This document shows, in pieces, positions 50,844 to 59,685 of a stretch of 64,000 nt of DNA. A program made the position numbers and the translations under genes. The first letter of the stretch is position 1, and every line of letters begins with the position of its first letter. The stretch is from Lapidilactobacillus wuchangensis (GTDB lineage: Bacteria > Bacillota > Bacilli > Lactobacillales > Lactobacillaceae), in assembly GCF_003946645.1 (NCBI RefSeq), contig NZ_RHOU01000010.1:27083-91082 (forward strand), read 5' to 3'. The notes beneath the pieces were generated by a model. The model was not told where the DNA came from and did no database searches. It was given only the letters and a program-made list of their open reading frames with translations.

Positions 50844-53132
50844 TTAATTCTGTTGCCAGGCTTTTTGCAATAAGGCCAGCACTAAGGCTGTTGCTAGAGT
50901 GAGCCCCATGACTTCTAATAGTAAGAAAAATGAAATTGCAGTTACGCCCCAGCCGGTCAAGGCCAGAATAATGCTTAAAACAATATTGGTAGTCGTTGCC
51001 GCAATGACCGCGTTACTTGGTTTACTTTGCCAGAAGAATTTCTTGGTGCGGGTCATGAAGATAGTCAACATCGCACTGAAAATCAAATAGCAATACAGGG
51101 CTGTGCTGACTTGGCCCATGGGCAGACCTTGATTATGCAGCCAGAATAAGATACCAAAACCAACAGCAGTCCAACCAACAGCTAGAATACTCGCTGATTT
51201 GCTCAGCTGAGCCAGCCGCCATTTTTCTGGTTGATACGTAATTGTAGTGTTGTCGGTACCTAAGACTAAGGTGACTAGATCATTTAAGATGGCGACTAAG
51301 ACCATTGCGTTCAGGGTTAAGGGAATATAGCCGAGAAATAGGTAACCAAATACTAGCAGCATAGTTAATTCAGCGGTCCGCGCCAACTTGGTGATCGTCC
51401 AAGTCATCATCCGTTGATAAACGCGGTGACCACTATCAAGAATTTCAATGACTGGCTGAAGACCTGCAGTTAAAAGCACCATACTTGCTGAACGTTTGGC
51501 CAAATCAACGGCATTTTCCACAGCAATACCTACATCGGCTTGTTTCAAGGCTGGCGCATCATTAACGCCGTCACCGGTCATACCAATAATATCGCCTTGT
51601 TTTTGGAATTCTTTGACAATCGCTAACTTGTCTTCAGGAACTACGTCAGCAATTCCGGAAATTTCTTGAAGGTTAGCCAAACTTGCTAAACCGTTAAAAG
51701 AAATCACTTTGCCAGCAAGACCAACATTTGGTGCAAGGGCGGCGGCTGTCTGCTGATTATCACCGGTTAACATGATAACTTTAACACCGCGGCGCTGAAT
51801 TTCTTGAATGGCGGCGGCACTATCGGCGCGTGGTGGATCTTGCAGTAGGAACAGGCCGGCAAATTCATCATTAATTAGCATTGCTACTGAACGGCCCTGA
51901 CGTAAATCAATTTGTGCCGGTAATTTGATTGGCGTTTTGGCGAGTGCGCTAAGCCGTTTAAATGAGCCTAACTTAACATCAAGTGTTTGTTGGTCAACAT
52001 TCAAATGACTTTCAGAATAACCAACGCTTGCATCAAAAGGGACGAATTTAACGGTTGGCAGCGCAACTTGGTGCTGCTTTTGACCATATTGAATAATGGC
52101 CCGGTCGACCACGCTTTGATGACGCTGGTCGGTGGCGCTTAAAGCAGCTTGTAAAAGAACTCGATCAGCATAATTTGAAAAGTTGTGGAACGCCAGCACC
52201 GTTGATTTATTAGTGGTAATCGTTCCGGTTTTATCAACCAATAATAAATTTAAATTAGCAGCTTCCTGAATGCCGACTAGATCGCTGACCAGAATTTGTT
52301 GCTTGCTCAGGACATTTGCTTCGACAGAGTTAGCCACGGCGAAGCTAGAGGGCATCGCAATCGGAATGGTGGCAATAAATAGCATGGCTAGAAATGGCAA
52401 CATTTCAATGATGTTTTCGCCGCGAATTAAGGAAGCAATGATTAAAATCACCGCTAATATTGAGTCTAGGATCGCCAAGCAACTAATAATTTTGCCAAGG
52501 AGAATTTGCAGATGACCTTGCCGACGAGAATGATTAATCAAGCTAATCGTCTTGCCAGAACGGCTATGCTGACCAGTTGCCGTCACTGTAGCTAATCCGT
52601 CGCCGTTAAGAACGGTGGTGCCAGCAAAAGCAGTTTCGCCAGGCTGATGGGTTACAGCCTTAGCTTCCCCAGTAATTGAACTTTCGTCGATTTCTAAGTT
52701 TTGGTTGAGTAACTGGACGTCAGCGGGGATGATGTCGCCGCGCTTAAGACTGATTAGGTCGCCAATGACTAATTCTGGTGCGGGTAATTTTTGCCATTGG
52801 TGATCGCGTTTAACAGCAACTGTTGGCGTTAATTGGTGTGATAGGGAATGCAACACTGTGCTAGCGCGCCGTTCTTGAATGGCGCCATCAACAGCAGCAA
52901 ATAATAATAGTAATAGGATAAAACTTGCTTGAATTTGCTTGCCGAGGATTAATTCGAGGATTAAGGCAGCTTCGAGAATCCAAGCTGATGGTTCCCAAAG
53001 GCGACGAATAATCGCGTGGCGAAAGTTAAATGCCGGCTCCGCGACCTCATTAGGGCCGTCCTTTTGAAATTGTTTGGTGACTGCAGTTGTCGTTAGGCCG
53101 TCTGGTTCTTTGGATTCAACTGATTGATGCAT
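50844..53132 (-). CDS. P-type ATPase (P3A proton/cation type), probable fluoride-response gene
   Basis: A 762-residue cation ATPase with GGAGG upstream. It has a cation ATPase N-terminal domain, membrane helices near 45-90, an actuator with IDESSITGEAK, PIAMPSSFAV in helix M4, the phosphorylation site LLVDKTGTITTNK and the hinge MTGDGVNDAPALKQADVGIAV. About four further C-terminal helices follow. Motifs and length match plasma-membrane-type H+-ATPases (P3A), not heavy-metal pumps, because no CPx motif or metal-binding domain is present. The 5' leader carries a probable fluoride riboswitch, so it is likely induced by fluoride. It may restore ion or pH balance under fluoride stress rather than pump fluoride itself. 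Confidence 0.88.
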   Translation of the reverse strand: MHQSVESKEPDGLTTTAVTKQFQKDGPNEVAEPAFNFRHAIIRRLWEPSAWILEAALILELILGKQIQASFILLLLLFAAVDGAIQERRASTVLHSLSHQLTPTVAVKRDHQWQKLPAPELVIGDLISLKRGDIIPADVQLLNQNLEIDESSITGEAKAVTHQPGETAFAGTTVLNGDGLATVTATGQHSRSGKTISLINHSRRQGHLQILLGKIISCLAILDSILAVILIIASLIRGENIIEMLPFLAMLFIATIPIAMPSSFAVANSVEANVLSKQQILVSDLVGIQEAANLNLLLVDKTGTITTNKSTVLAFHNFSNYADRVLLQAALSATDQRHQSVVDRAIIQYGQKQHQVALPTVKFVPFDASVGYSESHLNVDQQTLDVKLGSFKRLSALAKTPIKLPAQIDLRQGRSVAMLINDEFAGLFLLQDPPRADSAAAIQEIQRRGVKVIMLTGDNQQTAAALAPNVGLAGKVISFNGLASLANLQEISGIADVVPEDKLAIVKEFQKQGDIIGMTGDGVNDAPALKQADVGIAVENAVDLAKRSASMVLLTAGLQPVIEILDSGHRVYQRMMTWTITKLARTAELTMLLVFGYLFLGYIPLTLNAMVLVAILNDLVTLVLGTDNTTITYQPEKWRLAQLSKSASILAVGWTAVGFGILFWLHNQGLPMGQVSTALYCYLIFSAMLTIFMTRTKKFFWQSKPSNAVIAATTTNIVLSIILALTGWGVTAISFFLLLEVMGLTLATALVLALLQKAWQQN

Positions 53133-53158
53133 GATTAAATTTCCTCCTTAAAATAAAA

Positions 53159-53246
53159 GACGTCTACCAACTAGGTTAGATAAAAATAACCTAGTCAGTA
53201 GACGTCATCAAATTGCCGAGCAATTATTGCGGCGAACGTCATCGCC
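53159..53246 (-). promoter_or_regulatory. Probable fluoride (crcB) riboswitch with overlapping terminator
   Basis: On the minus strand the aptamer reads GGCGATGACGTTCGCC (53246-53231), then a GC-rich turn (GCAATAATTGCTCGGCAA), then TTGATGACGTC (to 53201). This fits the crcB core GGCGAUG-N3-UUCGCC ... UGAUG-N-C. GACGT in the first hairpin pairs with ACGTC in the last part, the expected pseudoknot. The same GACGTC bases start a perfect terminator stem, GACGTCTAC...GTAGACGTC (53206-53159), followed by TTTTATTTT. Ligand binding would hold GACGTC in the aptamer and prevent termination, turning on the ATPase gene. Confidence 0.83.
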
Positions 53247-53643
53247 AATTCACTTTAACCCGATTGTACGACAAAATAGTTGCTGATGCAATCAGGCTAA
53301 ACTACCAGCAATTTTTCAAAGCGGCATGATTAGAACAAGGATAAATAATGAGGTGGAAATTATTAATTATTACTATGATCATTTAAAATCAAGAGCGTTG
53401 ATTTTGAAACTGCTCTGATTAACGTCAGACTAATTTGTGATTTGAACATGTTATATATAATCTGAATAATTTACGGCTATTGCAATTGGAAATGAAGGCT
53501 GATTTACACACTTTATTGAAAGGGATTGCTTGCTGCAACAATCTTTTCAGCGAAAAATCATTCATTTGGATGTTATATAAAATTAGTCTGATTACAATAC
53601 ACAAAATTTAGACAATAGTTATTATCTGTATAGTAAAACCGTA

Positions 53644-53672
53644 TTGTTATTATAAATTAAAGATGCTACAAT
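53644..53672 (+). promoter_or_regulatory. Promoter of the WxL operon
   Basis: TTGTTA (53644-53649) and TACAAT (53667-53672), 17 bases apart. The rest of the 490-base gap is AT-rich with no clear gene. One imperfect dyad (TTGAAAGGGATTG / CAATCTTTTCAG) lies at about 53516-53551. Confidence 0.6.
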
Positions 53673-53739
53673 GTGGTTTAGCTTATTGAATATTAATATT
53701 CAATCTAAATCATGAATACATAATAAGGAGATCAAAATC

Positions 53740-54348
53740 ATGAAGAAGAGTAGCACTTTATTAACCACTTTGGCTGCGGGGTTATTGGCTTTGGGGCTTG
53801 TTGGCAAGGTTGGTGTGGCACAGGCTTCAACTGCGACGCCTAATCCAACGAGTGCTGATACCAAAGATGACACTCAGTTAACAGCAAGTACGGATACATC
53901 GGTAACGATTAAGGCTGGCACAATTAGTTTGTATAGCATGCCTGATAGTATAGATTTTGGGTCAACTGATATCAAAAAGATTGCTTCTGATGGTTTTACT
54001 TCCGAGGATACGATATTAGCCGGAAAAGTCGAGGATTATCGAGGCACCGGAACGGCGGCTGGTAGTAATACCTGGACGCTGCAAGCAAAAATAGGTCAGT
54101 GGAAGGACAGTACAGGTACCGCTAATGACTTAATGAATGCGGCAGCTACAATTTCGGTTGTTGGTGATGGCAATAATAAAATTGATAAATTAAGCACAGA
54201 TTTAATAAGTTATACTTCTGGTCATGAAGGCATCACAGATATTACTCCAGCTGTTTCAATGAAGATTGATCAAGGTGCATTTGTAAATCCAGATAAGTAT
54301 ACTAATCAAATTGACTGGCAACTTTCAACAACTGTTATTGGTGATTAA
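53740..54348 (+). CDS. WxL-domain surface protein
   Basis: A 202-residue secreted protein with AAGGAG upstream. The signal peptide (LLTTLAAGLLALGLVGKVGVAQA) is cut near AQAS. The WxL domain fills the rest: first motif NTWTLQAKIGQW (about 106-117), second IDWQLSTTVIGD at the C-terminus, and the usual GTISLYSMPDSIDFG start. WxL proteins bind peptidoglycan non-covalently and act with DUF916 partners. It is the first gene of a three-gene cluster, and the next gene starts 6 bases after its stop. Confidence 0.92.
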   Translation: MKKSSTLLTTLAAGLLALGLVGKVGVAQASTATPNPTSADTKDDTQLTASTDTSVTIKAGTISLYSMPDSIDFGSTDIKKIASDGFTSEDTILAGKVEDYRGTGTAAGSNTWTLQAKIGQWKDSTGTANDLMNAAATISVVGDGNNKIDKLSTDLISYTSGHEGITDITPAVSMKIDQGAFVNPDKYTNQIDWQLSTTVIGD

Positions 54349-54354
54349 TATTCA

Positions 54355-55428
54355 ATGAAAAAAATTAAATTTATCGAGAAACTACTAATGGTATTAGGTT
54401 TACTACTCATTGGTAGTTTCTTTTTCAAACCAACAGTTATCCAAGCAAGTGGTCTAGCATTTCAAGTTGTACCTATCACTCCAGCAAATCAGCGGCCGCA
54501 AGCAAAAGGCTATTTTGATTTTATTGCGAGTGCTGGTTCAGAAACAATCTTAAAAATTAAATTAAAGAATGTCACAAATAAGTCGGTTCAAGTCAATATT
54601 AATCCTGCATCAATGCAGACAAGTAACAATGGTGTACTTGATTACTCGATGAGTCAAAAAAAGGACCAAACTTTGGCCTATGATGTTGCCAAGTTAATTA
54701 AAGGTGATAAAAGTATTGTTATTCCGGCTAATAGTTCCGTTATCTACACTGCAAAATTGGAAATGCCCGCTCAAAAATATAACGGTATTATTGCAGGTGG
54801 CCTTGTTTTAACATCACCTAGTGCACCAGTTAAAACACAAAAAGGTCAGATTGGCATTACCAATCGATTTAGCTATGCGGTACCAGTAATTGCTCGCAAT
54901 GAGAATAAAACCTGGCTCCCCATGCTGCAATTGACGACTAGCAAAATTCTGCAAGTTGATTATCGCAATCAACTACAGATTCGTGTGAATAATCCCAGTC
55001 CGACTTTTGTTAATCAATTGCGGATTGAGCAAGTAGCAACGAATTTAGCCACTAAAAAAGTTTATCGGAAGACGACCTCTAATCTGCAAATGGCGCCGAA
55101 CTCGCACTTTTATTATCGGTTAGCTTTGCCAGAGAAAGTTCCAGCAGGTACTTATCAAGTAAAAACGACCGCATATTATGTCAAGAATCAGCAAGGTGAT
55201 TATCTTGCCGGTAATCAACAACATTACCAATATCGCCAACAAGCAACGAATCAAGTGGTACTCACGAAGCAGCAAGCTCGCAAGTTGAACCGAGAGATTA
55301 CTAAGGCGAAAAGTGGCGGTTATCGTTGGCTGATTTATGCGATTATCGCTGGCGTCACCTTATTGATTCTGATTATCATCGGTCTTTTAATTTATATTTG
55401 GCATAGTAAAAAACGTCACCCCAAGTAA
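54355..55428 (+). CDS. DUF916/DUF3324 WxL-interacting membrane protein
   Basis: A 357-residue protein with a signal peptide (LLMVLGLLLIGSFFFKPTVIQA), an N-terminal DUF916 immunoglobulin-like domain (about 35-165, FQVVPITPANQ) and a DUF3324-like domain (about 170-300). A C-terminal membrane helix (YAIIAGVTLLILIIIGLLIYIW) with a basic tail closes it. DUF916 proteins anchor WxL proteins at the membrane-wall interface. Its start overlaps an AATATTC run with no strong ribosome-binding site, so coupling to the WxL gene upstream is likely. Confidence 0.92.
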   Translation: MKKIKFIEKLLMVLGLLLIGSFFFKPTVIQASGLAFQVVPITPANQRPQAKGYFDFIASAGSETILKIKLKNVTNKSVQVNINPASMQTSNNGVLDYSMSQKKDQTLAYDVAKLIKGDKSIVIPANSSVIYTAKLEMPAQKYNGIIAGGLVLTSPSAPVKTQKGQIGITNRFSYAVPVIARNENKTWLPMLQLTTSKILQVDYRNQLQIRVNNPSPTFVNQLRIEQVATNLATKKVYRKTTSNLQMAPNSHFYYRLALPEKVPAGTYQVKTTAYYVKNQQGDYLAGNQQHYQYRQQATNQVVLTKQQARKLNREITKAKSGGYRWLIYAIIAGVTLLILIIIGLLIYIWHSKKRHPK

Positions 55429-55449
55429 TTCTCTAAAGTAGGTGAATAA

Positions 55450-57093
55450 ATGAGACGTTCAATCAACTTAATATCATTCGTAAAATCAGCGCTGATCGTG
55501 TTAACCACGTTGATGATGCTGAATATTGGCGGTGTCAGGACGTCTTTTTTTGGTAGTGACCATGTTTTAGCGGCCACGAATGATTACGAAGCCAATTTAT
55601 TAACTGACTATAATATTCCACCGACCATCATCCAAGTCATTCTTGACAATAGTCTACAAAGCGATGGTCAGACACCAGCAGCCGCCGGGAAGACACCGAG
55701 TAATTTTACAATTGGTGATGTGGAGAAATTAACGACAATTAGCTTGGCAGAAAGAGCGAAACAGGCTAATGGTAGTTATACGTCAACCACCTCAAGCATT
55801 GTATCTGATTGGGTCAAATCATTATTGAGCAATAACGATAGTGCTAATGGATACAGTATTGCTGATGGTGCGTTTAAAGCTAATGATGATCAAGCGGGTT
55901 TAGTAACAGGGGCCAGTGGGTCGCTGACGACCAAAACAATAATAATCGATGGTGCGGGCCGTCATTTTGGTTTTAATTTCTTAATGCAGATTATTGCTAG
56001 TGCCAGGGCTGCCAAAATTGTGGATTTAACTGGTGTCACTTCAGAGATTACTGATTCAAATACAGCACAATTTCTGCTGTCACTGCTACAAACAAATCGC
56101 CTAACAGCGCTGACTGAATTAAAACTTGGCAGTAATAATTTAACCAATTTGAGTGCCTACCCATTAGCGAATACTTTGTTTAGTACGACCACGGACCAAA
56201 AGATTACTAAACTAGATCTATCAAATAACAGCATGACTGAATTAAGTTGGAATAACTCTTTGGGCGACATGCTAGCCACGGTTAACACACTAGATTTATC
56301 TGGTAATAATGTTCAGCAAGTTTTCGGTGATTTGCTTAACGCCTTACGTAGTGTTGCCGGTAATGGTGGATCTGCAGACATGAGTGACAGTGAGTTAAGT
56401 AATGATGGTAACACGATCCGAAATTTAATTGATTTAATGAACAGTAGTCCTAGTACGATCACTTTAAGTAATAACGGTGTCAATACACTGATTGATCAGG
56501 CACTTAAACTAAACGATCCCCCTAATACTAAGTTGGTCGAGAATTTAGCACCACAATTAGATGAAGATTCGATTAAGCAGTTACTTGATCAAGGCTTGGT
56601 TAGTAAAGAAGCGGCTAATATTATCGCTCGAACTCATGATGACTTAGATCCTGATTTGTTAGCACGGCTAAAAGAAGCGGCTGGCGGCAGTTTTGATGAT
56701 GTCACGAGTCAGTTAAATGTTTCCACCGCGCTGACTTTTGCACCTTTGGACTTGGACGTCGGTCAAACCAATAGTACTGACGTGTTAACTGTAAGTTACT
56801 CTTTACCTACTAATACGCAATTAACAGCGGCAATTTCCCAATGGACAACGACTGCCAATGATAGTTTTTCAGGGCAATTGACGCTCGTGTTTCCTAAGCA
56901 GCAATTATCGCTGACCAATGATGCGACTATTTTAACTGCTAATACGACTGGCAAAACTCAGACTGCTTCCTTAGCGACGAAATCAGTAACATTGGCTATT
57001 AATGATGTTGAGCGCGCCAACATCACCGCCGGCGCCACTTATCACAACGTCATCACTTGGCAAATCAGTAACACTGTCACTAATCCTCAATAA
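55450..57093 (+). CDS. Leucine-rich-repeat WxL-type surface protein
   Basis: A 547-residue secreted protein with a signal peptide (SALIVLTTLMMLNIGGV). Three or four leucine-rich repeats lie at about 215-290 (LTELKLGSNNLTNL, ITKLDLSNNSMTEL, VNTLDLSGNNVQQV). A helical region follows (about 340-410), and then a divergent WxL domain: SQWTTTANDSF for the first motif and ITWQISNTVTNPQ at the end, with isoleucine in place of leucine. Large WxL proteins of this kind are candidate adhesins. It is the third gene of the WxL operon, 21 bases after the DUF916 gene. The change from WxL to WxI may weaken wall binding or be neutral. Confidence 0.85.
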   Translation: MRRSINLISFVKSALIVLTTLMMLNIGGVRTSFFGSDHVLAATNDYEANLLTDYNIPPTIIQVILDNSLQSDGQTPAAAGKTPSNFTIGDVEKLTTISLAERAKQANGSYTSTTSSIVSDWVKSLLSNNDSANGYSIADGAFKANDDQAGLVTGASGSLTTKTIIIDGAGRHFGFNFLMQIIASARAAKIVDLTGVTSEITDSNTAQFLLSLLQTNRLTALTELKLGSNNLTNLSAYPLANTLFSTTTDQKITKLDLSNNSMTELSWNNSLGDMLATVNTLDLSGNNVQQVFGDLLNALRSVAGNGGSADMSDSELSNDGNTIRNLIDLMNSSPSTITLSNNGVNTLIDQALKLNDPPNTKLVENLAPQLDEDSIKQLLDQGLVSKEAANIIARTHDDLDPDLLARLKEAAGGSFDDVTSQLNVSTALTFAPLDLDVGQTNSTDVLTVSYSLPTNTQLTAAISQWTTTANDSFSGQLTLVFPKQQLSLTNDATILTANTTGKTQTASLATKSVTLAINDVERANITAGATYHNVITWQISNTVTNPQ

Positions 57094-57205
57094 ATCGCAC
57101 GGAAGAATTTACGGTTGATTTCGTGAATAAACCGCTAACAATCCCAGCGTATTCATGGTAAAATCAAAAGTATAGACATTCGTAATTATTATTTGGAGGC
57201 AAATC

Positions 57206-58096
57206 ATGTCAGTTATTGTATTTGATTTCGGTGGTACTAGTGTAAAATATGGCGTTTGGGATAAAAATAAATTAAGTCAGCATGGTTCTTTTGTCACACC
57301 TAAGACTTGGCCAGAAATGCAGGCCAATTTAAAATCGACTTATGAAGCATTAAAGCCAACTGCTGGTGACGTTCAAGGCGTGGCCTTCTCATTACCTGGT
57401 GTGGTCGATAATGAAAAAGGTGAAATCCGCGGTAAAAGCGCGATTCCTTACATTCATCATTTCCCAATTAAAGCTGCATTTTCAGAAATGTTCGATGGTT
57501 TACCAATCGCCATGGAAAACGATGCTAACAGCGCCGCTCTGGCTGAGTTATGGCAAGGCAGTGCCCGTGACGTGGACAGCGCTTTGGTGATTGCGTTAGG
57601 CACTGGCGTTGGCGGTTCAGTAATTATGAATCATCAATTAGTTCGTGGCAAAAACTTGGTCGGTGGCGAATTTGGTTTCATGAAAGTTGGCCCCGAATTA
57701 ACTTGGAGTACCGTGGGAACCGTTGTCCGAATGGCTGCTCGCTATAATGAGCAAAGTCAAAAGGAACCTGTCAGTGGCAAAGAGGTTTTCGATTTGGCCG
57801 CGGCTGGGGATGAGTTAGCTCAAGCTGAGTTGGACAAGTTCTATCATTACAATGCGATTGCGCTATTTAACCTGATCAGTAGCTTCAATCCTGAACGGAT
57901 TATTTTAGCTGGTGGCGTTTCTGCTCGGAAAGATTTGCCAGTCATTTTGACAAAACAGGTCAGCAATCTGTTGAAGTGGGCTGATTTACCTGAACCAGTG
58001 GTTGATATCCAAGTTAGCCGCTTCTCGAATGACGCTAACTTGATTGGCGCCGTCAAGAATTTCGCCGATTGGAATCCAGAAATTGAATTAAACTAA
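57206..58096 (+). CDS. ROK-family sugar kinase
   Basis: A 296-residue kinase with GGAGG upstream. N-terminal phosphate motif DFGGTSVKYGVW, sugar-contact ENDANSAALAELW, and ALGTGVGGSVIMN (second phosphate motif). The zinc-binding CxCGxxGC motif of classical ROK glucokinases is absent. The corresponding region reads GGEFGFMKVGPE. It resembles the zinc-free ROK kinases of lactic acid bacteria, which act on glucose, ManNAc, fructose or beta-glucosides. Nothing next to it suggests the sugar. The gene is monocistronic with its own terminator. Confidence 0.88.
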   Translation: MSVIVFDFGGTSVKYGVWDKNKLSQHGSFVTPKTWPEMQANLKSTYEALKPTAGDVQGVAFSLPGVVDNEKGEIRGKSAIPYIHHFPIKAAFSEMFDGLPIAMENDANSAALAELWQGSARDVDSALVIALGTGVGGSVIMNHQLVRGKNLVGGEFGFMKVGPELTWSTVGTVVRMAARYNEQSQKEPVSGKEVFDLAAAGDELAQAELDKFYHYNAIALFNLISSFNPERIILAGGVSARKDLPVILTKQVSNLLKWADLPEPVVDIQVSRFSNDANLIGAVKNFADWNPEIELN

Positions 58097-58122
58097 TTTT
58101 CTTAAAAAACAGCATATCAATT

Positions 58123-58161
58123 GAAAAAAGGCTAATTCTCAGAAGAGGATTGGCCTTTTTT
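58123..58161 (+). terminator. Terminator of the ROK kinase gene
   Basis: AAAAGGCTAATTCTC pairs with GAGGATTGGCCTTTT, followed by T's. Confidence 0.85.
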
Positions 58162-58336
58162 GATAACGATCACAACCAGAAATAGCGGACAATCAGCGTC
58201 TTAAACCAGACGTGACAAAAATGTTCGCTTAGCGTTAGGTAAAAATAATGCACTTTGAAGTTGGGCTTGCTATAATCGATTTACATTAAAGATTACTGAA
58301 TTCGTGGTTGTTGTTTCTTATTTAGGAGGAACTTAC

Positions 58337-58933
58337 ATGAGTACGCAAACAAGTCGGCGACTAATTAATACGACGACGGCGCTGTCAATGGCAGGTATCA
58401 TTGCCTTAACGATTTATTGGTGGCAGCTCGGCCTATTTCAAAATCAACAAGTTTTGCATAGTTACATTCAACAACGTCAAATCGCAGGCCCATTTTTATT
58501 TATTTTGATTCAAATTATCCAAGTGGTGATTCCCATCATTCCTGGCGGGATCAGCACCGTGGTCGGGGTCTTGCTTTTCGGACCATTGCAAGGATTTATT
58601 TACAATTACGTTGGGATTGCCTTAGGATCCTTCGCTGCCTTTTTCTTGGCGCGGCGTTATGGTCAAGATTTCATTCTGCACGTGGTACCGAAGAAGGCTT
58701 ACGATCGTTATATTGGTAAAACCAAGAATCAAAAAGCCTTTAATTGGTTCTTCGCACTAGCAATTTTCATGCCAGTGGCACCAGATGATATTTTGGTAAT
58801 GCTGGCTGGCTTGACCAATATGTCTTGGAAAAAGTTTTCAATGATTATTATCTTCTTGAAACCATTTACGATTGCCGCCTATAGCTATGCCCTGTTATAC
58901 GGCGGTCAGTGGTTAGTGCATTTGCTGAAATAA
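58337..58933 (+). CDS. VTT-domain (TVP38/DedA-like) membrane protein
   Basis: A 198-residue membrane protein. ATG 58337 (MSTQTSRRLINTTTA) follows AGGAGG, and an in-frame upstream start overlaps that site. It has five or six hydrophobic segments and the VTT-domain motifs PIIPGGISTVVGVLLFGP, the re-entrant-loop GIALGSFAAFFLARRYG, and FMPVAPDDILVMLAGLTNMSW. VTT/TVP38 proteins move lipids (for example undecaprenyl phosphate or phosphatidylethanolamine) across the membrane. The exact lipid is unknown. A family A island begins about 30 bases after the stop. Confidence 0.9.
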   Translation: MSTQTSRRLINTTTALSMAGIIALTIYWWQLGLFQNQQVLHSYIQQRQIAGPFLFILIQIIQVVIPIIPGGISTVVGVLLFGPLQGFIYNYVGIALGSFAAFFLARRYGQDFILHVVPKKAYDRYIGKTKNQKAFNWFFALAIFMPVAPDDILVMLAGLTNMSWKKFSMIIIFLKPFTIAAYSYALLYGGQWLVHLLK

Positions 58934-58964
58934 TTGTTGGGTTGATTGTATCTGGCATACAAAG

Positions 58965-59655
58965 TGTCAAGACTCCTTCAATTGAACTGGTTTTAAGCAG
59001 AATGGTGGACAACTCCGTTGCGGCCGGCGGGTTGTGGAACGCTGCCGACATTGATTTGAGCTTATTGCTGCGCAACAATCTCAAATACAAGTCTTCTTCT
59101 AACTGCTAAAGCAGCAAGAAGAATTTGGCTGCTTCTCGCAAGCTCCTACGCAAAGAAAGTGCACTTGGCTGGCAACCCGGCGGCCTTCACTGCGTTTTGA
59201 GCTAGTTTGGACTACTTAATATTTGACTGATAACAAGGCAGCACTAGTGGAGCTTGCCGTCGATCGCCAGTTCATCTGATGAAACTAACAAAACTGAGTA
59301 CCAAACCAGATTGTGGTAATACAAAAATACGGTGTGACAATCTCTACTGAAAAAGAGAGTTGTCACACCGCTTTTTTGTTACTATTCGACTATTACTACT
59401 GATTGAAATGAGTTGATGCATCTCACCACTATTACTGTGTTAAGTGCTAATAACAATGAAGTGCACTAACTCAACTCCAGACGGAATGGAGGGCGTGGTT
59501 GTCAGCCGCCAAATTTGTCTTGTCGCTTCAGCGGTTAGACAAAGGCTCGTATTTGAAACAATTGTGGTTTTCAATTGGTTCAAATCGATGCCGGCAGCGT
59601 TCCACAACCAGCAAGCCCGCAATGGAGTCAGAACTTGTTCTGTTTCAGCATCTTC
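58965..59655. repeat. Family A repeat island; left copy carries a short insertion
   Basis: Left copy about 58990-59215: GGGTTGT/ CAACCC, GCTGCC, hairpin CTTCTT/AAGAAG. The 3' junction is broken by a roughly 40-base insert (CTTCTCGCAAGCTCCTACGC ... GTGCAC) between GGCTG and CAACCC. The right copy (about 59460-59650) is normal: GGTTGT/ACAACC, TTGTCT/AGACAA, TTGAA/TTCAA. The spacer contains a perfect hairpin GGTGTGACAATCTCT/AGAGAGTTGTCACACC-like with a T tract (59330-59377). Confidence 0.85.
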
Positions 59656-59685
59656 ACGATATTTTTGGTTTGGCTTGCAATAAAC

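Noticed and set aside
57120..57150. CcpA (cre) site before the ROK kinase gene
   Set aside because: AAACCGCTAACA matches the right part of a cre site, but the first two consensus bases are missing and spacing to a promoter is unclear.
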